64,000 nt of DNA from Rhizobium sp. WSM4643 (GTDB lineage Bacteria > Pseudomonadota > Alphaproteobacteria > Rhizobiales > Rhizobiaceae), in assembly GCF_025152745.1 (NCBI RefSeq), contig NZ_CP104040.1, positions 3,410,001-3,474,000 of the forward strand, in the 5' to 3' direction. Shown in pieces: positions 45,226-55,362 of the stretch. The translations under genes were made by a program, and so were the position numbers. Position 1 is the first letter of the stretch; each line of letters opens with the position of its first letter. The notes under the pieces are model-generated. The model saw only the letters and a program-made list of their open reading frames with translations. It was not told the origin of the DNA and did not search any database.

Positions 45226-46212
45226 ATGCTTGGCTATATCTTCAAGCGCGTGCTCTACATGATCCCGACCCTGTTCGGCATGTCGCTGATCTCGTTCCTG
45301 ATCATCCAGTTGCCACCAGGTGACTATCTGACGTCGATGATCGCCACCATGAGCGACAGCGGCCAGACCGTCGATCCCGCGCAGATCGAGCGGCTGAAGG
45401 AAATCTACGGCTTCGACGACCCCTTCTATGTCCAATATCTGAAATGGATCTGGGGCATCGTCAGCCGCGGCGACTTCGGCTACTCCTTCGAGTGGGGCCA
45501 GCCCGTCTCCGGGCTGATCTGGGCTCGCATGGGCTCGACGCTGGTGATCTCGCTCCTGAGCCTGCTCTTCGTCTGGATCGTCGCTTTGCCGATCGGCATC
45601 TATTCCGCTGTCCGCCGCCACTCCGTTGGCGACCATGTCTTCACCTTCCTCGGCTTCATCGGCCTTGCTGTGCCGAACTTCATCCTGGCGCTGACGCTGA
45701 TGTACATCGCCTATAGATATCTCGGCCAGAGCGTCGGCGGGCTGATTTCGCCGGAATATGCCGAGGCGCCCTGGAGCCTCGCCAAGGTTGGTGATTTCCT
45801 CGCCCATCTCTGGATCCCGATCATCATCATCGGCGCATCGGGAACGGCAGCAATGATCCGCATCCTGCGCGCCAACCTGACCGACGAACTGCACAAGCCC
45901 TATGTCGTCACCGCCCGCGCCAAGGGACTGCCGGAATACAAGGTCATCTTGAAATATCCGGTCAGAATCGCGCTCAATCCCTTCGTCTCGGCGATCGGCT
46001 GGGTGCTGCCGCATCTCGTCTCCGGCGTGACGATCACCGCCATCGTGCTGAACCTGCCGACCGCCGGGCCGCTGCTTTTCCGCGCACTGATCTCGCAGGA
46101 CATGTACCTCGCCGGCAGTTTCATCCTGCTTTTGAGCGCGCTGACCCTCGTCGGCATGCTGCTGTCGGATCTGTTGCTGGCGCTGCTCGATCCGCGCATC
46201 CGGTTCAATTGA
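45226..46212 (+). CDS. ABC transporter permease, DppB/OppB type
   Basis: Protein of 328 aa with about six transmembrane helices. The N-terminal YIFKRVLYMIPTLFGMSLISFLIIQLPPGDY is typical of DppB. The EAA-type coupling motif is in TARAKGLPEYKVILKYPVR. Start ATG 45226 has GGAGGAG upstream. It is followed 10 bp later by the DppC-type partner. Together with the upstream binding protein and the downstream double ATPase it makes a complete importer. Confidence 0.93.
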   Translation: MLGYIFKRVLYMIPTLFGMSLISFLIIQLPPGDYLTSMIATMSDSGQTVDPAQIERLKEIYGFDDPFYVQYLKWIWGIVSRGDFGYSFEWGQPVSGLIWARMGSTLVISLLSLLFVWIVALPIGIYSAVRRHSVGDHVFTFLGFIGLAVPNFILALTLMYIAYRYLGQSVGGLISPEYAEAPWSLAKVGDFLAHLWIPIIIIGASGTAAMIRILRANLTDELHKPYVVTARAKGLPEYKVILKYPVRIALNPFVSAIGWVLPHLVSGVTITAIVLNLPTAGPLLFRALISQDMYLAGSFILLLSALTLVGMLLSDLLLALLDPRIRFN

Positions 46213-46222
46213 GGGGAATGCG

Positions 46223-47413
46223 ATGAGCACGCACGAAACCTTCGGAAACCACGCTGGTCCGCTTCACACTGTTGCCGATGGCCCGTCGATCAGCCCGCTG
46301 AAACAGGGCAAGACCGTCTCGACCGCCGCGATCGGCCCCTGGCGGCTGGTCGCCGGCAAACTGATCCGCCAGAAGGTGGCGATGGTGGCCGGCGCCATCA
46401 TCCTCTTCCTCTATCTGGTTGGCCTCTTCGCCGAATTCCTGGCGCCGGCTTTGCCGATGACCTCGCGGCCGCAATATACCTATGCCCCGCCGCAGGGCTT
46501 CAGCTTCTTCGTCGAAAAGCCGGACGGCAGCTCGGAGTTCAATTTCCATGTGAAGGGCTACAAGGTCGAGATCGACAAGGTGGCGCTGCGCCGCACCTTC
46601 GTCGTCGACGACACCAAGGTCGTCCCGATCGGCTTCTTCGTCAAAGGCGCGGCCTACGATCTCTGGGGCCTGATCCCGATGAACCGCCACCTGATCGGCC
46701 CCCTCAACCAGAACGACCCGATGTATCTGCTCGGTGCCGACCGGCTCGGCCGCGACGTCTTCTCGCGCCTCGTCTACGGCACACGCGTATCCATGTCGAT
46801 CGGCCTCGTCGGCGTCGCCATGTCGCTGATCCTGGGCGTCGTGCTCGGATCCATCTCCGGCTTCTACGGCGGCTGGGTCGATACGCTGATCCAGCGCGTC
46901 ATCGAGGTCGTCAGCGCCATGCCGACCATCCCGCTATGGCTCGGCCTGGCGGCGGCGATCCCGCTGACATGGTCGCCGGTCAATGTCTATTTCGTCATCA
47001 CGATCATTGTCTCGCTGCTCGGCTGGACCAGCCTGGCGCGGGAGGTGCGCGGCCGGTTCCTGGCGCTGCGCAGCGAGGATTTCGTCGTCGCCGCCCGGCT
47101 CGACGGATCGAGCGAAGCACGGCTGATCTTCCGCCACATCCTGCCGTCGCTGACGAGCCACATCCTTGCGGTCGTGACACTGGCCGTGCCGACCATGATC
47201 GTCGCCGAGACCTCGCTTTCCTTCCTCGGCATCGGTCTCAAGCCGCCGGTCGTCAGCTGGGGCGTGCTGCTGCAGGACGCCCAGAACATCCGCACCGTCG
47301 CCACCGCGCCGTGGCTCCTGATCTGGCCGTCGCTCGCGGTCGTCGTCGCCGTCCTGTCCTTCAATTTCTTCGGCGACGGCCTGCGCGATGCCGCCGACCC
47401 CTACGACAATTGA
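46223..47413 (+). CDS. ABC transporter permease, DppC/OppC type
   Basis: Protein of 396 aa, somewhat long for DppC. The long loop between the first and second helix (about 85-165) carries [31 protein letters not shown], then [28 protein letters not shown], the classical DppC signature. The coupling motif is [21 protein letters not shown]. The first-helix region is about 57-77. The expanded periplasmic loop is typical of longer sugar/opine-type members. It ends 10 bp before the ATPase start. Confidence 0.92.
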   Translation: MSTHETFGNHAGPLHTVADGPSISPLKQGKTVSTAAIGPWRLVAGKLIRQKVAMVAGAIILFLYLVGLFAEFLAPALPMTSRPQYTYAPPQGFSFFVEKPDGSSEFNFHVKGYKVEIDKVALRRTFVVDDTKVVPIGFFVKGAAYDLWGLIPMNRHLIGPLNQNDPMYLLGADRLGRDVFSRLVYGTRVSMSIGLVGVAMSLILGVVLGSISGFYGGWVDTLIQRVIEVVSAMPTIPLWLGLAAAIPLTWSPVNVYFVITIIVSLLGWTSLAREVRGRFLALRSEDFVVAARLDGSSEARLIFRHILPSLTSHILAVVTLAVPTMIVAETSLSFLGIGLKPPVVSWGVLLQDAQNIRTVATAPWLLIWPSLAVVVAVLSFNFFGDGLRDAADPYDN

Positions 47414-47423
47414 GGAGGAAACC

Positions 47424-49133
47424 ATGACCGATCTTTCAGACGACGTCGTTCTCTCCATCGAAAACCTCTCGATCGATTTCCGGCTGCGCACCCACATCCT
47501 GCACGCCGTCGAAAATGTCAGCTTCGAGCTGAAGCGCGGTGAGACGCTCTGTCTCGTCGGCGAGAGCGGATCCGGTAAAAGCGTCACCGCCCGCTCGCTG
47601 CTGCAGATCGTCGACAGCCCCGGCAGCATCGTTTCCGGCCGCATCCTGCTCAATAACGGCGACGGGATCGCCGACATCGCCGCGCTGAAACCGTCGGATC
47701 GGGCGATGCGCGCCATCCGCGGCCGCCGCATCGGCCTGATCTTCCAGGAGCCGATGAGCTCGCTGTCACCGGTCCATACCATCGGTTCGCAGATCATCGA
47801 GGCCGTGCGCCTGCACAGCAATCTTGATCAGCATGCAGCCCGCGAAAGGACCATCGAGCTGCTGCGCCAGGTCGAAATTCCGAACCCGGACAAGATGGCC
47901 GACCGCTACACCTTCGAGTTCTCCGGCGGAATGCGCCAGCGCGCCATGATCGCCATGGCGCTTGCCGGCAATCCCGACATTCTCATCGCCGACGAACCGA
48001 CGACGGCGCTCGACGTCACCACCCAGGCAGAAATCCTTGACCTGATCAAGCGGTTGCAGGTCGAACGCGGGATGGCCATGCTGCTCATCACCCATGACAT
48101 GGGGATCGTCGCCGAAGTGGCCGATGATGTCGCCGTCATGCGTTTCGGCCGCATCGTCGAGCACGGCCCGGTGGATGCGATCTATCACGCCGCCGAGCAT
48201 CCCTATACCCGCCAACTGCTGGCCTCGACGGTCAAGCTCACCCACCATGTCGAAGGGCGGCTGCCCGCCGTGGCGCTGTCGCCGCAGGTACCGCAGCCGA
48301 TCCTGTCCGTCCGCAACCTCGGCAAGATCTACGGTTGGCACGGCAAGGCCAATACGCTGCGCGCCGTCGACGACGCCAGCTTCGATCTTTATCCGGGCGA
48401 AAACCTCGGCATTGTCGGTGAAAGCGGCTCCGGCAAGACGACGCTCGGCCGGCTCATCCTGCGCACCGTCGAGCCGACATCGGGCAGCATCAGCTATCGC
48501 GGCAGGGACGGTAGCGAGATCGACGTCACCAAGCTGACGAAACGCGAGCTTCGCACCTTCCACCGCGAGGTCCGCCTGGTTTTCCAGGATCCCTTCGCCT
48601 CACTCAATCCGCGCATGACCGTCAAGGAGGTGATCGGTGATCCGCTTGTTGTCAACGGGCTGGCCAAGGGCAAGGCGCTGGAGGACCGCGTCGCCGAACT
48701 GATGCGCCTCGTCGGCCTCGACCCGATGGGCATGGAGCGTTATCCCCATGCCTTCTCCGGCGGCCAGCGCCAGCGCATCGGCATCGCCCGCGCCCTTGCT
48801 CTCGACCCCCGCATCATCATCGCCGACGAGGCAACGTCGGCACTCGACGTCTCGATCCGCAGCCAGATCCTCGACCTGCTACTCGATATCCGTCAGCGGC
48901 TGAACCTGAGCTTCATCTTCATTTCGCACGATATTTCGGTGGTGCGTTATTTCTGCGATCGCGTCGCCGTCATGCATCGCGGCAAAATCGTCGAACTTGG
49001 CGAGGCCGAACAGATCTGCACCGCTCCCGAGGAGGCCTATACCAAGAGCCTCATATCCGCCGTTCCCAATCCCGACCCCCGCGACAAGCGCATGCTGCAC
49101 CGGCATCGTTTCGTCGCGCCCGCCAATATCTAA
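47424..49133 (+). CDS. Fused double ATPase of the Dpp-type ABC importer
   Basis: Protein of 569 aa with two complete nucleotide-binding domains (DppD and DppF fused). Domain 1 has Walker A GESGSGKS at 46-53, signature SGGMRQRA near 168 and Walker [13 protein letters not shown] near 186. Domain 2 has Walker [10 protein letters not shown] at 332-340, signature FSGGQRQRI and Walker [13 protein letters not shown]. Each also has a Q-loop (FQEP, FQDP) and an H-loop His (THD, SHD). Start ATG 47424 has GAGGAGG upstream; it lies 10 bp after the permease. One polypeptide drives both permeases. Confidence 0.94.
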   Translation: MTDLSDDVVLSIENLSIDFRLRTHILHAVENVSFELKRGETLCLVGESGSGKSVTARSLLQIVDSPGSIVSGRILLNNGDGIADIAALKPSDRAMRAIRGRRIGLIFQEPMSSLSPVHTIGSQIIEAVRLHSNLDQHAARERTIELLRQVEIPNPDKMADRYTFEFSGGMRQRAMIAMALAGNPDILIADEPTTALDVTTQAEILDLIKRLQVERGMAMLLITHDMGIVAEVADDVAVMRFGRIVEHGPVDAIYHAAEHPYTRQLLASTVKLTHHVEGRLPAVALSPQVPQPILSVRNLGKIYGWHGKANTLRAVDDASFDLYPGENLGIVGESGSGKTTLGRLILRTVEPTSGSISYRGRDGSEIDVTKLTKRELRTFHREVRLVFQDPFASLNPRMTVKEVIGDPLVVNGLAKGKALEDRVAELMRLVGLDPMGMERYPHAFSGGQRQRIGIARALALDPRIIIADEATSALDVSIRSQILDLLLDIRQRLNLSFIFISHDISVVRYFCDRVAVMHRGKIVELGEAEQICTAPEEAYTKSLISAVPNPDPRDKRMLHRHRFVAPANI

Positions 49134-49143
49134 GGACGATCCC

Positions 49144-49938
49144 GTGCCGAAATTTTCCGCCAACCTTTCCTTCCTCTACCAGGACCTGCCCTTTCTCGAC
49201 CGCTTCACGGCAGCCGCAAAGGACGGCTTCGGCGCCCTCGAATATCTCGGCCCCTATGCCGAGCCGAAGGAGAAGGTCGCCGATGCGCTGATGGCGAGCG
49301 GCCTGAAACAGGCGCTCTTCAACGTGCCATCAGGCGACTGGGCCGGCGGCGAGCGCGGCATCGCCTGCTTACCGAAGCGCGTAGACGAGTTCCGCAACGG
49401 AGTGGCACTGGCGCTCGATTATGCCGCAGCGCTCGATTGCCGGCAGGTGAATGTCATCTCCGGTCTGGTGCCTAGGGGTGCGGACCTTCAAACGCTGGAA
49501 ACGGTGCTGGTCGACAATCTGAAATATGCTGCAAAGCGTTGTGCCGACGCCGGCGTCCGGCTGCTGATCGAGCCGATCAACCTGCGCGATATTCCAGGCT
49601 TCCTCCTGTCGACGACCGCCCATGCCGAACGCATCCTCGACCGGGTCGGCTCCGACAACCTCTATATCCAGTATGATTTCTACCACATGCAGATTATGCA
49701 GGGCGACCTGATCCCGACCTTCACAAGGCTGAAGGAGAAGATCGCCCATGTGCAGATCGCCGACAATCCCGGCCGGGGCGAACCCGGGACCGGCGAGATC
49801 AATTACGGCTTCATCCTCTCCGAACTCGACCGCCTCCGCTACGACGGCTGGGTGGGCTGCGAGTACAAGCCGAAATCCGGCACCAGCGAAGGCCTCGGCT
49901 GGATGAAACCCTATCTGAAGTCAGCGAGGACAGCATGA
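49144..49938 (+). CDS. hyi: Hydroxypyruvate isomerase
   Basis: Protein of 264 aa from GTG 49144, with AAGGA about 8 nt upstream. TIM barrel of the Hyi family, which interconverts hydroxypyruvate and tartronate semialdehyde. Characteristic sequence: MPKFSANLSFLYQDLPFLDRF-like start, LLIEPINLRDIPGF (Glu), QYDFYHMQIMQGD (Asp/His) and HVQIADNPGRGEPGTGEINY (His), then GCEYKP (Glu). The next gene, overlapping by 4 nt, is the reductase that consumes tartronate semialdehyde, which strongly supports the pathway assignment. The operon links this to imported glycans. Confidence 0.92.
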   Translation: MPKFSANLSFLYQDLPFLDRFTAAAKDGFGALEYLGPYAEPKEKVADALMASGLKQALFNVPSGDWAGGERGIACLPKRVDEFRNGVALALDYAAALDCRQVNVISGLVPRGADLQTLETVLVDNLKYAAKRCADAGVRLLIEPINLRDIPGFLLSTTAHAERILDRVGSDNLYIQYDFYHMQIMQGDLIPTFTRLKEKIAHVQIADNPGRGEPGTGEINYGFILSELDRLRYDGWVGCEYKPKSGTSEGLGWMKPYLKSARTA

Positions 49939-50810
49939 ACATCGGATTTATCGGACTGGGCGTCATGGGCCGCCCGATGGCGGAACACCTGATCGACGCC
50001 GGCCACTCGCTGCATCTGAGCCGGGTGAAGGAAATCTCGCAGCATCTTGTCGACAAGGGCGGCAAAGCCGCCGCAAGCGCCGGGGCGGTGGCGCACGCTT
50101 CCGACATCGTCATCCTGATGCTGCCGGATACACCAGATGTCGAGGCGGTTCTGTTCGGCGAAGACGGCGTCGCCGCCGGCCTTTCCCAGGGCAAGCAGGT
50201 TATCGACATGAGCTCGATCTCGCCGGTCGCCACCAAGACTTTCGGCAAACGCATCGAGGCGCTCGGCTGCGATTACCTCGATGCCCCGGTTTCCGGCGGG
50301 GAGGTCGGCGCCAAGGCCGCCTCGCTGACGATCATGGTCGGCGGCAAGGAGCAAGCTTTCGAACGCGCCAGGTCGCTTTTCGAAAATATGGGCAAGAACA
50401 TCACCTATGTCGGCGGTAGCGGCGACGGCCAGACGGCGAAGGTCGCCAACCAGATCATCGTCGGCCTGACGATCGAGGCGGTTGGCGAAGCGCTGCTGTT
50501 TGCCAGGAAGGCCGGTGCTGATCCGGAAAAGGTCCGCTCCGCGCTGATGGGCGGGTTTGCCGCTTCGCGCATCCTCGAAGTGCATGGAGAGCGCATGGTC
50601 AAGGAGACCTTCGAGCCCGGATTCCGCATCCGCCTGCACCGCAAGGACATGACGCTTGCCGTCGATGCCGCCCGCGCACTTGATCTGTCGCTGCCGAACA
50701 CGGCCGCCACGCAGCAGTTGATGAATGCCGCGATCGCCAATGGCGACGGCGAACGCGACCATTCCGCCCTCATCCGCACCCTGGAACTCCTCGCCGGAGG
50801 GCCGCGCTAG
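49935..50810 (+). CDS. glxR: Tartronate semialdehyde reductase (2-hydroxy-3-oxopropionate reductase)
   Basis: Protein of 291 aa of the GarR/GlxR family, reducing tartronate semialdehyde to glycerate. Rossmann motif GFIGLGVMGRPMA starts at residue 4. The substrate motif DAPVSGGEVGAKAASLTIMVGG is at about 117-138 (Ser120), and the catalytic Lys is K169 in GQTAKVANQIIVGL. The gene overlaps the Hyi gene by 4 nt (ATGA). Product glycerate would then enter glycolysis after phosphorylation. A paralogue at 16541-17452 accompanies the XylD-like enzyme. Confidence 0.93.
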   Translation: MNIGFIGLGVMGRPMAEHLIDAGHSLHLSRVKEISQHLVDKGGKAAASAGAVAHASDIVILMLPDTPDVEAVLFGEDGVAAGLSQGKQVIDMSSISPVATKTFGKRIEALGCDYLDAPVSGGEVGAKAASLTIMVGGKEQAFERARSLFENMGKNITYVGGSGDGQTAKVANQIIVGLTIEAVGEALLFARKAGADPEKVRSALMGGFAASRILEVHGERMVKETFEPGFRIRLHRKDMTLAVDAARALDLSLPNTAATQQLMNAAIANGDGERDHSALIRTLELLAGGPR

Positions 50811-50917
50811 ATCCACTCTTTTTAGAACAATCGCACGACATCTTCGATTGCCGATTGCCGGAACCTCCTCTCCGGGCGGCGGAGCCATGTCCGGACATTG
50901 ATAGAAAAGGACCAGAA

Positions 50918-53020
50918 ATGCTCAACAAAGATATCCAGCTGCCCTACGGCGCCGTCTATTTCCGCAAGTCGAATCCGCCCCGCGTGGATTGGGAACGCGA
51001 CTACGCCACCGCTGGGCAAGACGGCCTCAACATCTTCCGCCACTGGTTCATGTGGAGCGCGATCGAAACCGCCCCCGGCGTCTACGACTGGGAAGAATAC
51101 GACCGCCAGATGGACCTTGCCGCCGCAAACGGCATCAAGACCGTTATCGCCGAGTTGATTCATGCCGTGCCGGACTGGGCAGTGCGCAAATATGCTCATG
51201 CTTTGCAGGTCAATGCCGACGGCACCAAACTCGGTTCCTACATGGGCGTCTCGTCGGCAACCGGTGGCTTCTCCAACAATGGCGGCGGTGCCGGCGCCCT
51301 GACGCTGAACTGCGCCGAAGTGAAGGAAGCCGCCGGCAAATTCCTGACCGCACTCGCTACCCGCTACAAGGATCATCCGGCGATCTATGGCTATGACGTC
51401 TGGAACGAGTGCAACTATTCCGCCTATGTCGATTACAGCCCCTTTGCCAAATCAGCCTTTCGCAAATGGCTGGAGAAGAAGTACGGCAGCCTGAAGGTCC
51501 TGGCGAAAGCCTGGTACCGCTACAGCTATGCCGAATGGGAGGATATCGAGCCGCCGGTGCACATGGCGCCCTATCCGGAATGCATCGACTGGCTGCAGTT
51601 CAAGCGCGACAATTTCTACGACCAGATGCAGTGGCGCATCGATACGATCCGCGCCGTCGACCAGAAGAATACCATCGCTGCTCATGGCATATCCGGCGCA
51701 ATTCCCAACATGGCGGCCAACGGCTGCGACGACTGGCTCGCCGCCTCCAAGGTCGAGGTTTACGGCTTCACCTGGATCCAGGCGCGCAAGGGCTCGGAAG
51801 CCTGGAAGAACTGGTATGGCGTCGATATCAACCGCGCCGCCGCCCGCGGCAAGCCCTTCTGGCATGCCGAGCGCCAGGGCGGGCCGCTCTGGCTGCAGCC
51901 GCAGGTGATCGGCCGCGACAAGGAGGATGGCCGCGTCGCCGAGCCCGAGGATATCCGCCTCTGGAGCATGACCTCGCTTGCCGGCGGCGCCCGCGGCGTG
52001 ATCAATCTGCGCTGGCGCCCGCTGCTCGATGGCCCGCTCTTCGGCGCGTTCGGCTCCTACGGCATGGACGGCTCGCGCACGCCGCGCTCCGATATGGCAA
52101 GCGCCATGGCGAAATGGGCAAACGACCGGGCGCAGGCTCCCCTCTGGGAGGCAAAGCCCGTTCGCGGCGAGGTCGGCATCCTTGTCGTTCGCGAAACGCA
52201 AGAGTTTGATTACCTCCTGAACCATGACCGCAAGGAGAAACCCTATCCCGAGGCCATGTGGGGCGCCTATCGCGCCTTCCTTGAAAATGGCGTGCAGCCG
52301 GACTGGGTGCATATCGACGATATCGCGGCCTATGATTTCCTCTATTTCCCCTATCCGATCATGTTCACATCAGAACAGGCGAACCGCCTGAAAGCCTGGG
52401 TCGAAAACGGCGGCACGCTGATTGCCGAAGCATGCCCCGGCTATTTCGGCGATCGCGGCCATGTCGGCACCGTTCAGCCGAATATGGGCCTCGACGAGGT
52501 ATTCGGCGCGCGAGAGGAAGAGGTCGAGTTCATGCCCGATATCGGCGACCGCATCCATTTCGATCTGGACGGCGCAGCCGTCGACGGCGGCGGCTTCCTA
52601 CAGTCTTATCGGCTGACCGGCGGAACAGGACGCGGCCACTTCACCGACGGCCGTCTTGCCGTCGTCGAAAACGCCTATGGCAAGGGCCGCACGCTGTTGA
52701 TCGGCACCAATCCTTCCGTGGCCTATTACCGCACGCAGGGGAAGGCGAACGGCGCTTTCTTCGCTGAGCTATTGAGATGGAGCGGGACGAAGCGCCATGT
52801 GACGCTGTCGAATGCCGCACTCTTCGCCCGTATCCACGAGGGAGAAAAGGGCAGCTTCCTCTGGCTAGTCAATCCGACGCGAACGGCGCAGAAGACTGAG
52901 GTAACGCTCGCCCAAGGGACGCTTGCCCAAAGTCAGGCCGTCTGGCCGATCGGCCATATCGGCAATAGTGGCATCGAGGTGCCGCCGCGCGACGTGCTGA
53001 TCCTGCCGCTCAATAGCTGA
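50918..53020 (+). CDS. Glycoside hydrolase family 42 (beta-galactosidase type)
   Basis: Protein of 700 aa from ATG 50918 with AAAAGGA upstream. The N-terminal TIM barrel has the acid/base Glu in YDVWNECNYS (N163-E164) and the nucleophile Glu in WHAERQGGPLW (E318). The trimerisation domain, with a flavodoxin-like fold, is at about 415-590 (FPYPIMFTSEQANRLKAWVENGGTLIAEACPG), and a short C-terminal beta domain follows. GH42 enzymes cleave beta-1,4/1,6-galactosides and some alpha-L-arabinosides. No signal peptide, so it acts inside the cell on the imported glycan. It is the last gene of the operon, 107 bp after glxR. Confidence 0.92.
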   Translation: MLNKDIQLPYGAVYFRKSNPPRVDWERDYATAGQDGLNIFRHWFMWSAIETAPGVYDWEEYDRQMDLAAANGIKTVIAELIHAVPDWAVRKYAHALQVNADGTKLGSYMGVSSATGGFSNNGGGAGALTLNCAEVKEAAGKFLTALATRYKDHPAIYGYDVWNECNYSAYVDYSPFAKSAFRKWLEKKYGSLKVLAKAWYRYSYAEWEDIEPPVHMAPYPECIDWLQFKRDNFYDQMQWRIDTIRAVDQKNTIAAHGISGAIPNMAANGCDDWLAASKVEVYGFTWIQARKGSEAWKNWYGVDINRAAARGKPFWHAERQGGPLWLQPQVIGRDKEDGRVAEPEDIRLWSMTSLAGGARGVINLRWRPLLDGPLFGAFGSYGMDGSRTPRSDMASAMAKWANDRAQAPLWEAKPVRGEVGILVVRETQEFDYLLNHDRKEKPYPEAMWGAYRAFLENGVQPDWVHIDDIAAYDFLYFPYPIMFTSEQANRLKAWVENGGTLIAEACPGYFGDRGHVGTVQPNMGLDEVFGAREEEVEFMPDIGDRIHFDLDGAAVDGGGFLQSYRLTGGTGRGHFTDGRLAVVENAYGKGRTLLIGTNPSVAYYRTQGKANGAFFAELLRWSGTKRHVTLSNAALFARIHEGEKGSFLWLVNPTRTAQKTEVTLAQGTLAQSQAVWPIGHIGNSGIEVPPRDVLILPLNS

Positions 53021-53024
53021 AATT

Positions 53025-53567
53025 TCAGGATGCGGATGAACTGGCGCCTTCGGCAAAGCCTTCAAGCTCGGGATCGAAATCAACCTCGACGACATTGTTG
53101 AAGACGGCGGTGGCCAGCATGATGCCGGCGAAAGCGACGAGGTCGACGAGCACCTTGGTCTCATAGCGCTGTTTCAGCTTTGCCCAGTGTTCGACGGGAA
53201 CGGCGTTGGAATCGGCGACGATCGCCTTGCCGAAAGCGTCGAGCAGCGCTTCCTCGTCGGAAAGCTCCAGCGCGTCGGGATCGAAACCCTTGTTCATCAG
53301 CGCCCGGCGGAAGAAGGTGATAGCGATCTTCGATCTGGCTGCCTTCGAGATCGCATGCGAGAATATCCAGATCGCCCGGTCGTTGATCGCGGGATCGAGT
53401 TCGGCGCGCAGCGTGAACCATTCGGCATAAATGCGGTGGGCGGCCGGCGAATGCAGCAGCGTACGCTTCATATTGGTCATCCGGCCGCGCCGCCTGACTT
53501 CCTCGTCATGCGCCGCACGAACCTCTTCCGAAGCGGTGTCGTAGTCGATTTGCGGGAGGTGGCTCAT
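53025..53567 (-). CDS. Carboxymuconolactone decarboxylase-like (AhpD-fold) protein
   Basis: Protein of 180 aa, all-helical AhpD/CMD fold. Family landmarks are PQIDYDTASEEVRAAHDEEVRRRGR, NMKRTLLHSPAAHRIYAEWF and FSHAISKAARSKIAITFFRRAL. The CxxC peroxidase cysteines of AhpD are absent, so a peroxidase role is unlikely; the active site may resemble CMD-type or be degenerate. Convergent with the GH42 gene (4 bp). Start ATG 53567. Confidence 0.8.
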   Translation of the reverse strand: MSHLPQIDYDTASEEVRAAHDEEVRRRGRMTNMKRTLLHSPAAHRIYAEWFTLRAELDPAINDRAIWIFSHAISKAARSKIAITFFRRALMNKGFDPDALELSDEEALLDAFGKAIVADSNAVPVEHWAKLKQRYETKVLVDLVAFAGIMLATAVFNNVVEVDFDPELEGFAEGASSSAS

Positions 53568-53698
53568 CGGGTCCGTTCTTTCGTTTGTGCGCAGAAGCTA
53601 TCGCGGCGCCGAGATATTGTGGGCTGTACAGCGGCAAATCTGCTTGGCCGCTGCCTGCCTCACGCCTAGACTGACCAAATCGAAGCTGGAGGCAAGGC

Positions 53699-54172
53699 AT
53701 GAGCGACGACCACGAGCAGCATCATGTCGATTGGCGTGAACATGGCGTCAAGGTCATTCCCGGCAATTCGCTCGATCCGAACACCGCGCAGACGCCGGGC
53801 ATGAACCGCGCGACTGCGATCAACAACGCGCGCGCCGGGGCCGAGAAAATCTGGGCCGGCACGGTGACGATCCATGCCAACGCCAAGACCGGCGCTCATC
53901 ACCATGGCGATCTCGAAAGCATCATCTACGTGGTCAGGGGCAAGGCCCGCATGCGCTGGGGCGAGCATCTGGAATATACCGCCGAGGCCGGCCCCGGCGA
54001 CTTCATCTACGTTCCGCCCTATGTGCCGCATCAGGAGATCAACGCCAGCCGCGACGAGACGCTGGAATGCGTTCTCGTCCGCTCAGGCCAGGAACCGGTC
54101 GTCGTTAACCTCGACATCGAACCGGTCGAAAAGCCGGAAGACGTTGCGTGGATCGATCCGATCCACCGTTAG
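53699..54172 (+). CDS. Cupin-domain protein
   Basis: Protein of 157 aa, one cupin beta-barrel. Metal motif 1 is GAHHHGDLESIIYVVRGKARMRWG (two His and Glu) and motif 2 is PGDFIYVPPYVPHQEIN (His). Small mono-cupins of this kind act as metal-dependent dioxygenases, isomerases or sugar-binding proteins. ATG 53699 has GGAGG upstream. It stands alone between the CMD gene and the ugp operon; the link to either is unclear. Confidence 0.85.
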   Translation: MSDDHEQHHVDWREHGVKVIPGNSLDPNTAQTPGMNRATAINNARAGAEKIWAGTVTIHANAKTGAHHHGDLESIIYVVRGKARMRWGEHLEYTAEAGPGDFIYVPPYVPHQEINASRDETLECVLVRSGQEPVVVNLDIEPVEKPEDVAWIDPIHR

Positions 54173-54229
54173 AGTAATTTCCGCAATGTGCGCAGACCCT
54201 TACGCCGCCAAACGCTCTGCAAGAATCAT

Positions 54230-54262
54230 CGCAGACGCCTTCAAGCGTTGACGGCGTCTGCG
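54230..54262. other. Hairpin spanning the ugpC stop codon
   Basis: CGCAGACGCC (54230-54239) and GGCGTCTGCG (54253-54262) are perfect 10-bp arms with a 13-nt loop that contains the ugpC stop. There is no T run, so it could protect the 3' end of the ugp transcript or be part of a Rho-dependent end. Confidence 0.45.
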
Positions 54263-55350
54263 CCGTTCATAACAGGGTTCTCGATAATCCGGCCGGTATC
54301 GGCGGCATAGAGGTGGATCTGGTTGTAATCGATCGCGATGCCGATCGGATCGCCCGACTTCACCTTCACGGCCTCAGTCAGCGCCACGGCAAAGGGCAGC
54401 CCGTCGAAATCGGCGTGGACGACGCGGCTTGCGCCGAGCTCCTCGATGAAATCGGCGGTAGCGATCAGGGCGCCGGGAGCATCCGGGGCGACCAGCCGGG
54501 CGGCCTCGGCGCGCATGCCGAGCACGACGCGTTTGCCTTTCAGCGGTGCGGCGCGCTCGCGCGGCAGCACGACCTTGCGGCTTTGATCGTAGACGAAGAC
54601 GCCATCGTCATTGATCGTGCCCTCGAGCAGGTTCATCGCCGGCGTGCCGACGAAACCCGCGACGAAGCGCGAGACCGGATGATGATAGACCTCTTCCGGC
54701 GTGCCAACCTGCTCCACCCTGCCGCCATTCATCACCACCAGCCGGTCGGCCAGCGTCATCGCCTCGGTCTGGTCATGCGTGACGAAGATCGACGTGGCGC
54801 CAAGGCGGCGGTGCAGGCGGCGGATTTCGGCGCGCATGGCGATACGCAGCTTGGCGTCGAGGTTCGACAACGGCTCGTCGAAGAGGAATACCTTCGGTTC
54901 GCGGATCATCGCCCGCCCCATGGCGACGCGCTGGCGCTGGCCGCCGGAAAGAGCGGCGGGCCGGCGTCCGAGGAAGGGTTCGAGGCTGAGCGCCTTGGCG
55001 ACCTCGCCGATGCGCCGCTGACGCTCCGCCTTCGAGACACCGGCCACCTTCAATGCGTAGCCGATATTCTCGGCAACGCTCATATGCGGATAAAGCGCAT
55101 AGTTCTGGAACACCATGGCGCAGCCGCGCTCGCGCGGCTCCAGCTGGTTGACGACGCGGCCGTCAATGGCGATTTCACCGCCGCTGATTTCCTCGAGGCC
55201 GGCGATCATGCGCAGCAGCGTGGACTTGCCGCAGCCGGACGGGCCGAGGATGACGATGAACTCGCCCGACTGGATGTCGAGATCGACGCCGTGAACGACG
55301 GGGGTCTTGCCGTAGTTTTTCTTCACGCCACGAATGGAGATCGGTGCCAA
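54241..55350 (-). CDS. ugpC: sn-Glycerol-3-phosphate ABC transporter ATPase
   Basis: Protein of 369 aa, MalK/UgpC class. Walker [10 protein letters not shown] is at about 36-44, Q-loop FQNYALYP, signature LSGGQRQRV, Walker [13 protein letters not shown] and switch His [11 protein letters not shown]-terminal TOBE domain starts near 240 ([12 protein letters not shown]). The start is TTG 55350, with AAGGAG about 8 nt upstream; no in-frame ATG is usable. It is the last gene of the ugpBAEC order, 12 bp after ugpE. Confidence 0.9.
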   Translation of the reverse strand: MAPISIRGVKKNYGKTPVVHGVDLDIQSGEFIVILGPSGCGKSTLLRMIAGLEEISGGEIAIDGRVVNQLEPRERGCAMVFQNYALYPHMSVAENIGYALKVAGVSKAERQRRIGEVAKALSLEPFLGRRPAALSGGQRQRVAMGRAMIREPKVFLFDEPLSNLDAKLRIAMRAEIRRLHRRLGATSIFVTHDQTEAMTLADRLVVMNGGRVEQVGTPEEVYHHPVSRFVAGFVGTPAMNLLEGTINDDGVFVYDQSRKVVLPRERAAPLKGKRVVLGMRAEAARLVAPDAPGALIATADFIEELGASRVVHADFDGLPFAVALTEAVKVKSGDPIGIAIDYNQIHLYAADTGRIIENPVMNGADAVNA

Positions 55351-55362
55351 GGGAATACTCCT

